DNA from: Lacrimispora defluvii
GTDB lineage: Bacteria; Bacillota; Clostridia; Lachnospirales; Lachnospiraceae
Assembly (NCBI GenBank): GCA_013036995.1
Contig: JAAOXG010000013.1
Span: 1-64,000 of the forward strand
Length of the DNA: 64,000 nucleotides
Reading direction: 5' to 3'
In this document: piece after piece, positions 6,735 through 17,705 of the stretch
How positions within the stretch are numbered: the first letter of the stretch is position 1
Layout: every line of letters begins with the position of its first letter
Notes under the pieces: generated by a model
Told to the model about the DNA's origin: nothing
The model's database searches: none
What the model saw: only the letters and a program-made list of their open reading frames with translations
Made by a program: the position numbers and the translations under genes

Positions 6735-8537
6735 TTAGTCCAATGATTCCCAACGTTTTTTTAATACAAAAGCAGCACTTTTCGGCTGTCTTACCCGATT
6801 GAAAATCCCCTTTTTGTTCCCATTCACACGCATGATTCCCTCTGTTGTCTGGAAATCAGCAAAATTCCAAACCAATTCTCCCTGCACAAACTCAAACTGG
6901 TCAAATATTTCAAAATTCATATCCAGATATTCGTTCTGGTATTCCTGGCTCCACATAATACTGGGAAGTTTATGTTCTGCCGCCATGGTATCAGTGCCAA
7001 ATTCAGTAAATACAAACGGAATATTCAAATTTTTATCTTTCCACTTATTCATCTCAATTAAGAAGGCTTCTCTTGCATCAACAAGCTCCGGTCCCCCTTT
7101 AATATACCACCCGTAATAACGGTTCAAACAGATAAAATCACAAAGCTGGTAGCACTTACACAGTTCCGGCTGACTGTTCTTTTCAAATGCCCCCGTCATC
7201 GGACGATTCTGCGGATCCAAAGTTCTTGCAGCAGCAAATATTTTAGTGAAATATTCTTTCGACTCTTCGCTGGTCGTTTCCGGTTCATTAAACAGACTCC
7301 ATGCAATCACACTGGGATGGTTTTTATCCCTAACAATCATCTCTTCCACTGCCTGAAGATGGTTCTTTAACAGGTTTGGTACAGTAGGTGTTTCAAAAAA
7401 TCTGGTGAACTTACCGGTTCCTGCATCTGCGAAGTTTCTGGTGGATCTCATCATCCCCACTGCCGGAACTTCATCAATAATCAGAAAGCCTTCTTCATCT
7501 GCAAACTGATACCACTCTTCTGCATAAGGATAATGGCTGGTTCGAAAGCAGTTGGCACCAATCCATTTCATGCATTCAAAATCTCTCTTTAAAACACCCC
7601 AGCTGAAGCCGCGGCCAATCACTTCAAAATCTTCGTGTTTTCCAAATCCTTTCAGATAAACAGCCTTGCCGTTAATCTGAATTTCTTTTCCTGCTATTTT
7701 TACTGTCCTGATCCCGATTTTAGAGGAATACTCATCAATCAGTGTTTCTCCATCCCAGATACGCATGACTGCCTGATAGAGATAGGCTTTTCCCACATTC
7801 CACAGATGAGCTTTGGAAACAGTTACGCTTCCTTTTGTGCCTGTACTTTTCGCCACCTGCTGTTTATCCTCATCATATAATTCAAAGGAAACATCATGAT
7901 TTCCATTTGTTATAATCTGATAATGAACAATGGCATCTTCTCCATTTAATTCATAATCCACGATGAAATCTTCGATGGATTCCCCGGGCTTTGAAACAAG
8001 CCATACGCTTCTCTGGATTCCGGAGTAATTAAAAAAGTCAAAATAAGGCCTGGCCAGTTTTCTTCCGTCACTGAGCACCATAGTCGCCCCGCATGGAAGA
8101 CTCTCTTCATTTAATTCGTTATTGGCCTTTACGATAAATGTATTTATCTCTCCAAATTTCACATGATCCGTCACTCTGGCAACCACCGGCAAAAATCCGC
8201 CCTCATGGGTTGTTGTCAGACTGCCATTGCAATAAACGCCTGCACGGTGGGTAATGCTTCCGAAACGGATCTCCAGTTCCTGTTTCTCCCATTCCCGTGG
8301 TATAAATACTTCCGTCTCATACCAGAAATCACCGCAGAAATCCCGTTCCTCTTTCGTAGTGAAAAAGTCCGAAAAACTGGCGGGAACCGGCATGGAGATG
8401 GGGTCTGGCAGCTTATGCTGCCAGCCCTCCTGCAGTCCTTTTTCCTCCGGATCGAACCGGAACTTCCACATACCATCCAACAGCTGCGCCATTCTTGCCT
8501 GATTGCTGCATGGGTATAATTCTGAAAAATTCAGCAT
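6735..8537 (-). CDS. uidA: Beta-glucuronidase, GH2
   Basis: This 600-residue cytosolic enzyme hydrolyses beta-D-glucuronides. The GH2 sandwich, Ig-like and TIM-barrel domains are in order. The acid/base is Glu418 in FNEPET and the nucleophile Glu512 in FTEFGTD, with NRYYGWY between them. The carboxylate-recognising N-x-K motif of true glucuronidases is present in NGNKKGIF (Asn574, Lys576), which separates it from beta-galactosidases. No signal peptide is seen. It lies between the EIIBC and EIIA genes of a PTS, unlike E. coli uidA, which works with a non-PTS permease, so its natural substrate may be a phosphorylated or disaccharide uronide. Confidence 0.94.
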   Translation of the reverse strand: MLNFSELYPCSNQARMAQLLDGMWKFRFDPEEKGLQEGWQHKLPDPISMPVPASFSDFFTTKEERDFCGDFWYETEVFIPREWEKQELEIRFGSITHRAGVYCNGSLTTTHEGGFLPVVARVTDHVKFGEINTFIVKANNELNEESLPCGATMVLSDGRKLARPYFDFFNYSGIQRSVWLVSKPGESIEDFIVDYELNGEDAIVHYQIITNGNHDVSFELYDEDKQQVAKSTGTKGSVTVSKAHLWNVGKAYLYQAVMRIWDGETLIDEYSSKIGIRTVKIAGKEIQINGKAVYLKGFGKHEDFEVIGRGFSWGVLKRDFECMKWIGANCFRTSHYPYAEEWYQFADEEGFLIIDEVPAVGMMRSTRNFADAGTGKFTRFFETPTVPNLLKNHLQAVEEMIVRDKNHPSVIAWSLFNEPETTSEESKEYFTKIFAAARTLDPQNRPMTGAFEKNSQPELCKCYQLCDFICLNRYYGWYIKGGPELVDAREAFLIEMNKWKDKNLNIPFVFTEFGTDTMAAEHKLPSIMWSQEYQNEYLDMNFEIFDQFEFVQGELVWNFADFQTTEGIMRVNGNKKGIFNRVRQPKSAAFVLKKRWESLD

Positions 8538-8587
8538 CTTTCACTCTCCTGTTATCTTTTTATGCTGTCTTAATTCGCCATTCTTTA

Positions 8588-9973
<1,386 letters not shown>

Positions 9974-9988
9974 CTAATATTTTTTATC

Positions 9989-10059
9989 AAAAAAGCCTGG
10001 TTATCCCCTTTCATTTAAGAGAATAACCAGGCTTTGCTGAACTGAATCATAACACTGCC
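9989..10059 (-). promoter_or_regulatory. RAT element and terminator before EIIBC
   Basis: On the minus strand a BglG/LicT-type ribonucleic antiterminator candidate (10059-10029, starting GGCAGTGTTATG and ending CAAAGCCT) overlaps the left arm of a strong terminator. Its arms are 10034-10023 and 10004-9993, a perfect 12-bp stem, followed by T6. The arrangement is the classic antitermination switch. The RAT match is weaker than in the other two copies. Confidence 0.7.
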
Positions 10060-10064
10060 AAAAT

Positions 10065-10904
10065 CTAACTGTTTTTCAATTGTGACAGATGAACTGCCAG
10101 ATAAACTAATTCATCGTGTCCTGCTTTGTAATGATATTTATCTTCAATGTATTGACATACTTTCTGGCTGCAGCGATACTCATCGGGGTAGTTCCTAAGC
10201 AGCTCTTCTAACATACGCGCCCCGCCATGCTCTTTATAATAATACTTTTTCATGACACGCTGGGCAAAGAACTTCAAATGAGTCATATACCGGTAATAGG
10301 GAAGGGAATCTTCCTTCACCTGAAAATTCAGTTCTGACATAATCAGATCATTGAGTTCGCTCACCATGACTATCATTTTTTTCGCATTTCCGCTTATCTG
10401 GTTATGCCGTGCTGTTACAAAATGCATGGCCACAAATCCAGCCTCATCGTTGGATAACCGGTACCCGAATCTGGACTCAATCAAATCAAGCATCTTCTGT
10501 CCAACCTTATATTCGTCCGGATAAAACCGTATGATATCATGAAGTATAGAATTCGGTACAACTAGCCCCTGCTGAAAATTTTCTACGGCATGATAAATAT
10601 GATCGACCAGGGAAATATGAATGGTTTCATTGAGAGTCATATCAAAGACCTGGACTGCAAAATCAATGACATCCTCTGCAACCATGATATATTCCTGGGG
10701 CACTGTGTCAAGTATTTCCCGGAACTGACTTTTATGGTTTTTATCCTTCAGAATAAACTGTTTTTCAACCCGCTCCTGATCGATGGCATCGCCGATACGG
10801 CTTTTAAATCCAAGTCCGCTTCCAAGCAACAGGACATCCTGTCCATTTTCATCGTTTGATATCACAGCATTTGTATTTAATATCTGCTTAATAACCATTT
10901 TCAT
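10065..10904 (-). CDS. BglG/LicT-family transcriptional antiterminator
   Basis: This 279-residue RNA-binding antiterminator has an N-terminal CAT domain (residues 1-56, starting MVIKQILNTNAVIS) and two PRDs. The phosphorylatable histidines are visible as His102 and His161 in PRD1 and His209 and His272 in PRD2. HPr and the cognate EIIB would set its activity by phosphorylation. GAGGAAAC precedes the ATG. A RAT/terminator lies upstream of its own gene and another just after it, so it likely controls itself and the PTS genes. Its closest functional model is LicT. Confidence 0.94.
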   Translation of the reverse strand: MKMVIKQILNTNAVISNDENGQDVLLLGSGLGFKSRIGDAIDQERVEKQFILKDKNHKSQFREILDTVPQEYIMVAEDVIDFAVQVFDMTLNETIHISLVDHIYHAVENFQQGLVVPNSILHDIIRFYPDEYKVGQKMLDLIESRFGYRLSNDEAGFVAMHFVTARHNQISGNAKKMIVMVSELNDLIMSELNFQVKEDSLPYYRYMTHLKFFAQRVMKKYYYKEHGGARMLEELLRNYPDEYRCSQKVCQYIEDKYHYKAGHDELVYLAVHLSQLKNS

Positions 10905-10961
10905 AAAAGTTTCCTCGATCTCAATGTGTAAAAAACATAATGCTACAGATGGATTAAAAAC

Positions 10962-11056
10962 AAAAAAAACAAGCGTGCACCAAATAAAACAGATGCAGAC
11001 TTGCCTAATTTAATAGTAACACTCCTGTAAACTACGTAAAGCTTATCACAGGAGTG
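10962..11056 (-). promoter_or_regulatory. RAT/terminator module A before the antiterminator gene
   Basis: The minus-strand RAT (11025-10997) begins GGAGTGTTACTATT and ends AGGCAAGTCT, close to the LicT consensus. Its 3' part overlaps the left arm (11003-10992) of a terminator whose right arm is 10981-10970, followed by T8. Just upstream, arms 11056-11046 and 11031-11021 form an 11-bp inverted repeat that shares bases with the RAT. The module is almost identical to module B at 13474-13572. Confidence 0.85.
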
Positions 11057-11143
11057 CAGCAAAGGCAATCGGTATTTTGAACAATATTGATTCATATATT
11101 TTGTACACTTTTACTGTTTTTAACCGTTTGTTTCTAATATTTT

Positions 11144-12286
11144 TTATAACTTAATGGCTTTATCTGCAGCCATATTTTGACCGGAGTATAATTTTTGTGA
11201 GGTCCACGGCTGAGCCTCATCTGACCAGAACGGATCCTCCTGTAAAAGACCTAAAGCCAGAAATACAGTAGTACATAGATACAAGCTGCCAGTATTAATA
11301 TACCGCTCTCCCAAATCCGGCTGATAGCCGCAGAAACCGGTTATCAACCAGCCGTTTTCATCAAAAATGCAAGGCCCCTCCATGATCCGTTTGATCACTG
11401 CAGTCAGGGCACAGCGAACCTGAGCAGGTGTAAGCTCCTCTGGAAGACTGTGGTACAGGGCCATCTGGGATAAAGTCTGAAATGCGCCAAACCGGTAGCA
11501 TACAGAACGTCCTACGATGGGATATGTCCCCTCCGGAGAAATCATTCTCTCCAAAATTGCTGCATACCGCTTTGAACGCTGCAAGACGACAGGCAGCATC
11601 TCCTGTTCCATATCTTTAAAGCAATTCATAATATCCAGCAGCATCGGCTGTATGACAAAGCTGTTATAATAATCAAAATGAAATATTTCTCCATCTCCGT
11701 AAAGTCCGTCCCCTTTATACCAGCCAAGCATCTTGCAGACATAGTTACGGATCCGGTTTTTATCATAATCTCCTCCCAGAAGAGAAAGACCTGTTTCCAC
11801 CATGGCGCTGAATAAGACCCAGTTATTATCTAATGGCCGGATCCTTCTGGTAATCATCAGGCAGCGGATCAGCTGCTCCTTTGTTTTCCCATCCATATTG
11901 TTTACAAGACTGTTTTGTGCTCTTACCAGGGCACTGCATAAAAACGCCGCATCCACCAGCGGTTGTCTTTCATCCTCATCTCCTCCGAATATCATATAGT
12001 CTTTCGCTTTCGGATCGGTTGCGTTGGCCAGTGCCTTATGAAAAAGCTTCCGACAGGATTCCTGCATCTTTTTTTCTTCTCCGGTGAGGCCTTCCAGTTC
12101 CAGCCATGGGCTGATCCCATAAGCAGTACGCCCAAATGCCTCCAGCAATGCATTTTTATGGCAGCTGGGATTTGTATTTGGCAAGCGCTCCTTTAAATTG
12201 TCATTTGCCAGATTTTCAAGTACCGGAAGAGCAATTTTAAGCATTGAATTGAGCCAGTATGATCTTACCTCGGTCTTCATCCACAT
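11144..12286 (-). CDS. DUF2264-family protein, putative uronide-acting hydrolase
   Basis: This 380-residue cytosolic protein fits DUF2264, with RSYWLNSMLKIALPVLE near the start, FGRTAYGISPWLEL, RRIRPLDNNWVLFSAM and DGLYGDGEIFHFDYYNSFV, an (alpha/alpha)-barrel type sequence rich in Trp and acidic motifs. Members of this family occur beside uronide-degrading genes, and I recall some being placed among beta-glucuronidases, but this is not verified. It lies 17 bases after GH88 in the same transcription unit with an AAAGGAA site. The activity is unproven. Confidence 0.75.
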   Translation of the reverse strand: MWMKTEVRSYWLNSMLKIALPVLENLANDNLKERLPNTNPSCHKNALLEAFGRTAYGISPWLELEGLTGEEKKMQESCRKLFHKALANATDPKAKDYMIFGGDEDERQPLVDAAFLCSALVRAQNSLVNNMDGKTKEQLIRCLMITRRIRPLDNNWVLFSAMVETGLSLLGGDYDKNRIRNYVCKMLGWYKGDGLYGDGEIFHFDYYNSFVIQPMLLDIMNCFKDMEQEMLPVVLQRSKRYAAILERMISPEGTYPIVGRSVCYRFGAFQTLSQMALYHSLPEELTPAQVRCALTAVIKRIMEGPCIFDENGWLITGFCGYQPDLGERYINTGSLYLCTTVFLALGLLQEDPFWSDEAQPWTSQKLYSGQNMAADKAIKL

Positions 12287-12303
12287 AAAATGATTCCTTT
12301 CTT

Positions 12304-13437
12304 TTACCAGATAAATAAATCTTTATCAGCCAGTTTCAGAATAGCCTCTATAAAATAATAATCAGCATAAATCATTGGGAAATTGTGTCTCGTATCATGA
12401 TAAGCGGCAGAACAGTTCTCCAGAAGATTATCGATGTCAGGATTCCAGTTACAACGGTTCTCATCCAGTGCCTTTAAAAGACGAATGGCCGGATTAAGGT
12501 AAACCTGCTTCTCTGATTCTTTCACATATTTGGAAAGCTCAATCATTGCGCAGGCAGAACAGGCTGCCGCCGTAGAATCTTCCCAGACGCAGGTCTGTGG
12601 CTGGGCGAAATCCACAGGGATTAAGCTGCTATCCGGGATATTGGCAATAAAATAATTTGCAATGATCTTAGCAGTATTCAGATAAGATTCTTTTTGCGTA
12701 TGCCTGTAGCTTAAAACAAACCCATAAATCCCCCAAGCCTGTCCTCTTGTCCAGGAAGATCCTTCTTCGTATCCCTGACCTCCATGTGATTTTATCATTT
12801 CTCCGGTTTCCGGATTAAATTCAACAATATGGTTAACGGAACCATCGGGCCTTACAAAACAGGTCTGTGCCATATCCGCATGGTTAACGGCTATATGGAG
12901 GAATCTGGGATCTTCGGTTTCTTTCCAGGCCCAGTATAACAGCGGCAGATTCATCATGCAGTCAATAATTGCCCAGCCAAGGTGTTTTTCTCCTCCCCAT
13001 TCATTCCATGCACGAAGGAAATGTCCGGCAGGATTGTAACGTCCCGCCAGAAGTTCTGCCGCCAGAAGTCCTCTGTTTCGAGACTCCTGGCTTCCTGTAA
13101 TACGGTAATCGGCCACTGCTGAGGGAAGCCATTTAAACCCATTATCGTGATCCAGCTTTGCCGGCATCAGAAAATTCTGATCCATCTTCTGCTCTGTTTT
13201 TACTGCAATATCTTTATACAGATTATTTCCGGTAACGTGATACATCTGCCACATGATCCCAGGCCAGAAACCATTGGTCCACCAGTAAATCTTCTCCTGG
13301 GAGTAATCATTGAAAACTCCGTTTTCCGCCGTATATGGTATCTTGTTCTGATTGCGTTCTGCTACAAAATACATTTTTGATTTAATTTTTTCCAGAGTTT
13401 CGTCCACCCACAAATCCTGGCTCACTGATAATTTCAT
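12304..13437 (-). CDS. Unsaturated glucuronyl hydrolase, GH88
   Basis: This 377-residue cytosolic enzyme removes the 4,5-unsaturated uronic acid from oligosaccharides made by polysaccharide lyases by hydrating the double bond. The (alpha/alpha)6 barrel family is recognisable by LDHDNGF (Asp98) and IIDCMMNLPLL (Asp159), whose 61-residue separation equals that of the two catalytic Asp in Bacillus UGL. EEGSSWTRGQAWGIYGF is also typical. It heads a two-gene unit with the DUF2264 gene, behind module B. The substrate may be an unsaturated glycosaminoglycan or pectin/xanthan-like disaccharide. Confidence 0.92.
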   Translation of the reverse strand: MKLSVSQDLWVDETLEKIKSKMYFVAERNQNKIPYTAENGVFNDYSQEKIYWWTNGFWPGIMWQMYHVTGNNLYKDIAVKTEQKMDQNFLMPAKLDHDNGFKWLPSAVADYRITGSQESRNRGLLAAELLAGRYNPAGHFLRAWNEWGGEKHLGWAIIDCMMNLPLLYWAWKETEDPRFLHIAVNHADMAQTCFVRPDGSVNHIVEFNPETGEMIKSHGGQGYEEGSSWTRGQAWGIYGFVLSYRHTQKESYLNTAKIIANYFIANIPDSSLIPVDFAQPQTCVWEDSTAAACSACAMIELSKYVKESEKQVYLNPAIRLLKALDENRCNWNPDIDNLLENCSAAYHDTRHNFPMIYADYYFIEAILKLADKDLFIW

Positions 13438-13473
13438 ATATACCCCTTTCCTTCACTCGATCTTTTTATATAA

Positions 13474-13572
13474 CAAAAAAACAAGTATGCACCAAAAAAA
13501 ACAGATGCAGACTTGCCTAATTTAATAGTAACACTCCTGTGAATTATATAAAGCATATCACAGGAGTGTCAA
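13474..13572 (-). promoter_or_regulatory. Promoter plus RAT/terminator module B before GH88
   Basis: On the minus strand TTGACA (13572-13567), 18 bases and TATAAT (13548-13543) give a strong promoter. The RAT follows at 13537-13509, and the terminator has arms 13515-13504 and 13493-13482 plus T7. A perfect 11-bp inverted repeat (13568-13558 and 13542-13532) brackets the -10. The RAT part is identical to module A, so the same antiterminator should act on both. Confidence 0.85.
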
Positions 13573-13598
13573 AGAAATCAACTACTATTTTTGAACTT

Positions 13599-15029
<1,431 letters not shown>

Positions 15030-15046
15030 TTACAAAGATGTCGACT

Positions 15047-15075
15047 ATAATAACAGATTTTTAAGAAATAAACAA
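15047..15075 (-). promoter_or_regulatory. Promoter of the GH1 gene
   Basis: The minus strand has TTGTTT (15075-15070), a 17-base spacer and TATTAT (15052-15047), 42 bases before the ATG at 15005. No RAT or terminator follows, so this gene is probably outside the antitermination switch. Confidence 0.55.
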
Positions 15076-15085
15076 CTCTAAAAAA

Positions 15086-15114
15086 TTGAAGTATCGTTAA
15101 ACTATGCTTATAAT
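15086..15114 (+). promoter_or_regulatory. Promoter of the MerR gene
   Basis: TTGAAG (15086-15091), 17 bases and TATAAT (15109-15114) precede the merR-type gene at 15147, which also has a GGGGGG ribosome site. Spacing is normal, so it is not a MerR-distorted promoter. It lies back to back with the GH1 promoter. Confidence 0.65.
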
Positions 15115-15146
15115 AAAAATGGAAATCCAAAAGGGGGGATAAATTA

Positions 15147-15962
15147 ATGTTCCAGATAGGTGAATTTTCAAAGCTGACGCAAATAACAATTCGTATGCTC
15201 CGGTATTATGATGAGGCAGGGCTCCTAAAACCTGCCAAAATCGACCCTTGGACGGGATATCGTATGTATTCTGTGGAGCAAATACCGGTTCTAAACAAAA
15301 TCATCTATCTTCGTGACAGCGGTTTTACTGTTTCAGAAATTGCCGCAGTTCTAAGCATCAAGGACGACTATTCTCTTGTGTCGCAGCTTGACAGGAAACA
15401 GCTGGAGGTGGAACAGGCAATCCGGACTGAACAGGAGAAATTAAATAAAATAGAATTTGCAAAAACTGAACTGTTAAACAAAAAATGCGAAATGCATTAT
15501 AACATTTCAATTAAATCCATTCCAGGTTATCCGGTTCTTTCCTTACGCCGCACAATACCTGATTATTACGCAGAGGGCTATTTATGGCAGGAGTTATCCG
15601 CCTTTGCAGCTGAACATCAGATACAAATATCAAAAAATACGTTCTCTATCTACTATGATACCGAATACAGGGAAAAAGATGTAGACGTTGAGTTATGCGC
15701 ACCTGTTAAAAAACAAGGGGAAAATATAAACGGTTTTACGTTTAGAAACGTTGAGCCGGTACCAATGATGGCTTGCACAATGGTATACGGAGCCTTTTCA
15801 AATATCGCTGATGCTTACCTTGCATTTGCACAATGGCTGCATGAAAACAGTCAATATGAAATGTCCGCCCCAACCAGACAAATCGTTCACCGAGGGCCGT
15901 GGAACGAAAGCAGTCCTGAAAAATATCTGATCGAGATTCAGATACCACTTAAAATAAAATAG
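15147..15962 (+). CDS. MerR regulator with GyrI-like effector domain
   Basis: This 271-residue protein has an N-terminal MerR winged helix (FQIGEFSKLTQITIRMLRYYDEAGLLKP), given only as its location, a coiled coil at about residues 80-110, and a C-terminal GyrI/BmrR-like ligand domain (about 115-270). Such regulators bind amphipathic or cationic drugs and activate promoters with long spacers. No efflux gene lies next to it; the following genes are TrmO and AraC. Target and ligand are unknown. Confidence 0.88.
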   Translation: MFQIGEFSKLTQITIRMLRYYDEAGLLKPAKIDPWTGYRMYSVEQIPVLNKIIYLRDSGFTVSEIAAVLSIKDDYSLVSQLDRKQLEVEQAIRTEQEKLNKIEFAKTELLNKKCEMHYNISIKSIPGYPVLSLRRTIPDYYAEGYLWQELSAFAAEHQIQISKNTFSIYYDTEYREKDVDVELCAPVKKQGENINGFTFRNVEPVPMMACTMVYGAFSNIADAYLAFAQWLHENSQYEMSAPTRQIVHRGPWNESSPEKYLIEIQIPLKIK

Positions 15963-16048
15963 CCCAATTCCTCGTTTTATCCACTTGACTCTCACATGGT
16001 GTGAGGGGTTATGCTCTGTTTGAAATCAAGAAAATGGAGGAAAAACAC

Positions 16049-16525
16049 ATGAGTAATTTTACAGTAAAACCAATTGGAACGGTTCATAACAACGAAGACG
16101 GAACGTTTATTGAGGTAAATGAACACTATATTCCAGCGCTGCAAGCACTGGAAGGATTCAGCAACATTAATATCTTCTGGTGGTTCAGCGATTTTGATGA
16201 TGATCAATCCCGCTCAACGCTTCAGGAAGATCAGCCCTATCAAGGTGCCCCCGAAGTAATAGGGGTTTTTGCCACAAGATCACCGCTGCGTCCTAATCCG
16301 ATTGCTTTGACCACAGTAGATGTGATTGACATTGATTATGAAAGAGGGCTCATTCAAATTGCTTTTATCGACGCTAACGATAATACCCCAGTAATTGACA
16401 TTAAACCCTATACACCAAGCTTTGACAGAGTAGAAACTCCTGGTGTACCTGCATGGTGCAGCCATTGGCCTAAAAGTACAGAAGAATCCGCCTGTTTTGC
16501 ATGGGAAGAAGTATTCAATTTTTAG
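16049..16525 (+). CDS. trmO: TrmO-like tRNA m6t6A37 methyltransferase
   Basis: This 158-residue protein of the TrmO/YaeB (UPF0066) fold N-methylates t6A37 of certain tRNAs with S-adenosylmethionine. The signature RSPLRPNPIALTTV and the early KPIGTVHN are present. I start it at the ATG that has TGGAGG upstream; a longer frame begins at 16001 without a good site. The gene is shorter than E. coli TrmO and lacks the C-terminal extension, as in many archaeal and Firmicute forms. Confidence 0.88.
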   Translation: MSNFTVKPIGTVHNNEDGTFIEVNEHYIPALQALEGFSNINIFWWFSDFDDDQSRSTLQEDQPYQGAPEVIGVFATRSPLRPNPIALTTVDVIDIDYERGLIQIAFIDANDNTPVIDIKPYTPSFDRVETPGVPAWCSHWPKSTEESACFAWEEVFNF

Positions 16526-16621
16526 GGGACGCTTATAAGTTTTTCAGCAAGTAAAATCAAGAATACTGATTTCTTATCCGTTATAATTCTTTTAGAGCGA
16601 TTGAAACGAGGTGAATATTAA

Positions 16622-17590
16622 ATGTATGAATGGCACAAACAAATTCAGCTAATTGTAGATGAAATTGATGAATCGATCAGACAGTATCATGATGAATCAC
16701 TGACACTGCGCTTTCTTTCCCGTAAGCTTGGTTATTCTGAATTTCATACGACCAGAAAATTCAAAGAAATATCAGGTATGCAGTTTAGAGAATATTTGCG
16801 GCTTAGAAGGTTAGCCTTTGCGTTAAAAGAGGTTCGTGACAGTGAGAAAAGTTTTTTGGATATTGCTTTTGATTATGGTTTTTCATCACATGAAGCCTTT
16901 ACCAGAGCTTTTAAAAATTCCTATGGTGTAACTCCAAGTGAATACCGGAAAAAGCCCAAACCTGTAGTTCTTCGTACTAAAATAACTCCTTTTGACCGCT
17001 ACTTTTTAGGATTTGGAGAGATTGGCATGATGAAATCGGAAAATGATGTAAAGATTTATTTTGTTACCATTCCAGCACACAAATTTCTGCACATTAAAAA
17101 CTATGAAAGTAATGGATATTGGGATTTTTGGCAGAAACAAAGCCTGATTCCAGGACAGGACTGCGACACCATCTGCGGCTTACTGGATAGTATTAAGGGC
17201 AAACTGGATGACGAAGGCGGAACTGAATCAAACAGCGGCAGCGGTCAGATTATGGCTTATATGAATGACCCTGACGGACGGCTCTGCGATTGGGGCATTC
17301 CCCGCACAGAGTGTTATGGTGTACGTCTTCCTGTTGATTACAAAGGCGAAGTACCGCCGCAAATGCTTCTGATTGATGTCCCTGAAGCAGAGTATATTAC
17401 ATTTGAACACGGGCCATTTGATTATGAACAGGAAAACCGAAGTGTGGAAGAAAAAATCGAAAAGGCAATGGCGGACTTTGATTTTGCAGATACCGGCTAC
17501 TGCTTTGATACTTCACCCGGCAGAATTCTTTATTTTTATCACAATCCAGAACGCTTCTGGAAATATGTCAGACCAGTATGTAAATTATGA
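16622..17590 (+). CDS. AraC regulator with GyrI-like domain
   Basis: This 322-residue protein has an N-terminal pair of AraC helix-turn-helices (residues 1-110: LRFLSRKLGYSEFHTTRKF and LDIAFDYGFSSHEAFTRAFKNSYG) followed by a GyrI-like small-molecule domain (about 120-320), the Rob/SoxS-plus-GyrI arrangement. It may sense a hydrophobic compound. GAGGTGA precedes the ATG. It is followed by a strong terminator, so it ends its own unit. Confidence 0.87.
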   Translation: MYEWHKQIQLIVDEIDESIRQYHDESLTLRFLSRKLGYSEFHTTRKFKEISGMQFREYLRLRRLAFALKEVRDSEKSFLDIAFDYGFSSHEAFTRAFKNSYGVTPSEYRKKPKPVVLRTKITPFDRYFLGFGEIGMMKSENDVKIYFVTIPAHKFLHIKNYESNGYWDFWQKQSLIPGQDCDTICGLLDSIKGKLDDEGGTESNSGSGQIMAYMNDPDGRLCDWGIPRTECYGVRLPVDYKGEVPPQMLLIDVPEAEYITFEHGPFDYEQENRSVEEKIEKAMADFDFADTGYCFDTSPGRILYFYHNPERFWKYVRPVCKL

Positions 17591-17624
17591 TTATAGTTCT
17601 GCAAGGTTGTTTATTGCTTTGATT

Positions 17625-17671
17625 GGGGCAGGTGCAAAATGACTGATACTCAGTTATTTTACACCTGCCCC
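17625..17671. terminator. Strong bidirectional terminator
   Basis: Arms 17625-17646 and 17650-17671 form a 22-bp stem with one mismatch and one G-U pair and a 3-base loop. The outer ten bases (GGGGCAGGTG) are perfectly paired. It separates the rightward AraC gene from the leftward GH48 gene, which end towards each other. Confidence 0.8.
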
Positions 17672-17705
17672 TTGGTGTTATTATGTGCTCATTTACTATG
17701 ATAAA

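Noticed and set aside
11021-11056. CcpA cre site within module A
   Set aside because: TGATAAGCTTTACG differs from the cre consensus at several key positions, including the central CG.
13532-13568. CRP-like site (TGTGA...TCACA) in module B
   Set aside because: The half-sites are 15 bases apart instead of 6, and Clostridia use CcpA rather than CRP for sugar control.
16001-16048. Longer TrmO start at 16001
   Set aside because: The extra residues do not fit the family, and the TGGAGG site is placed for the ATG at 16049.
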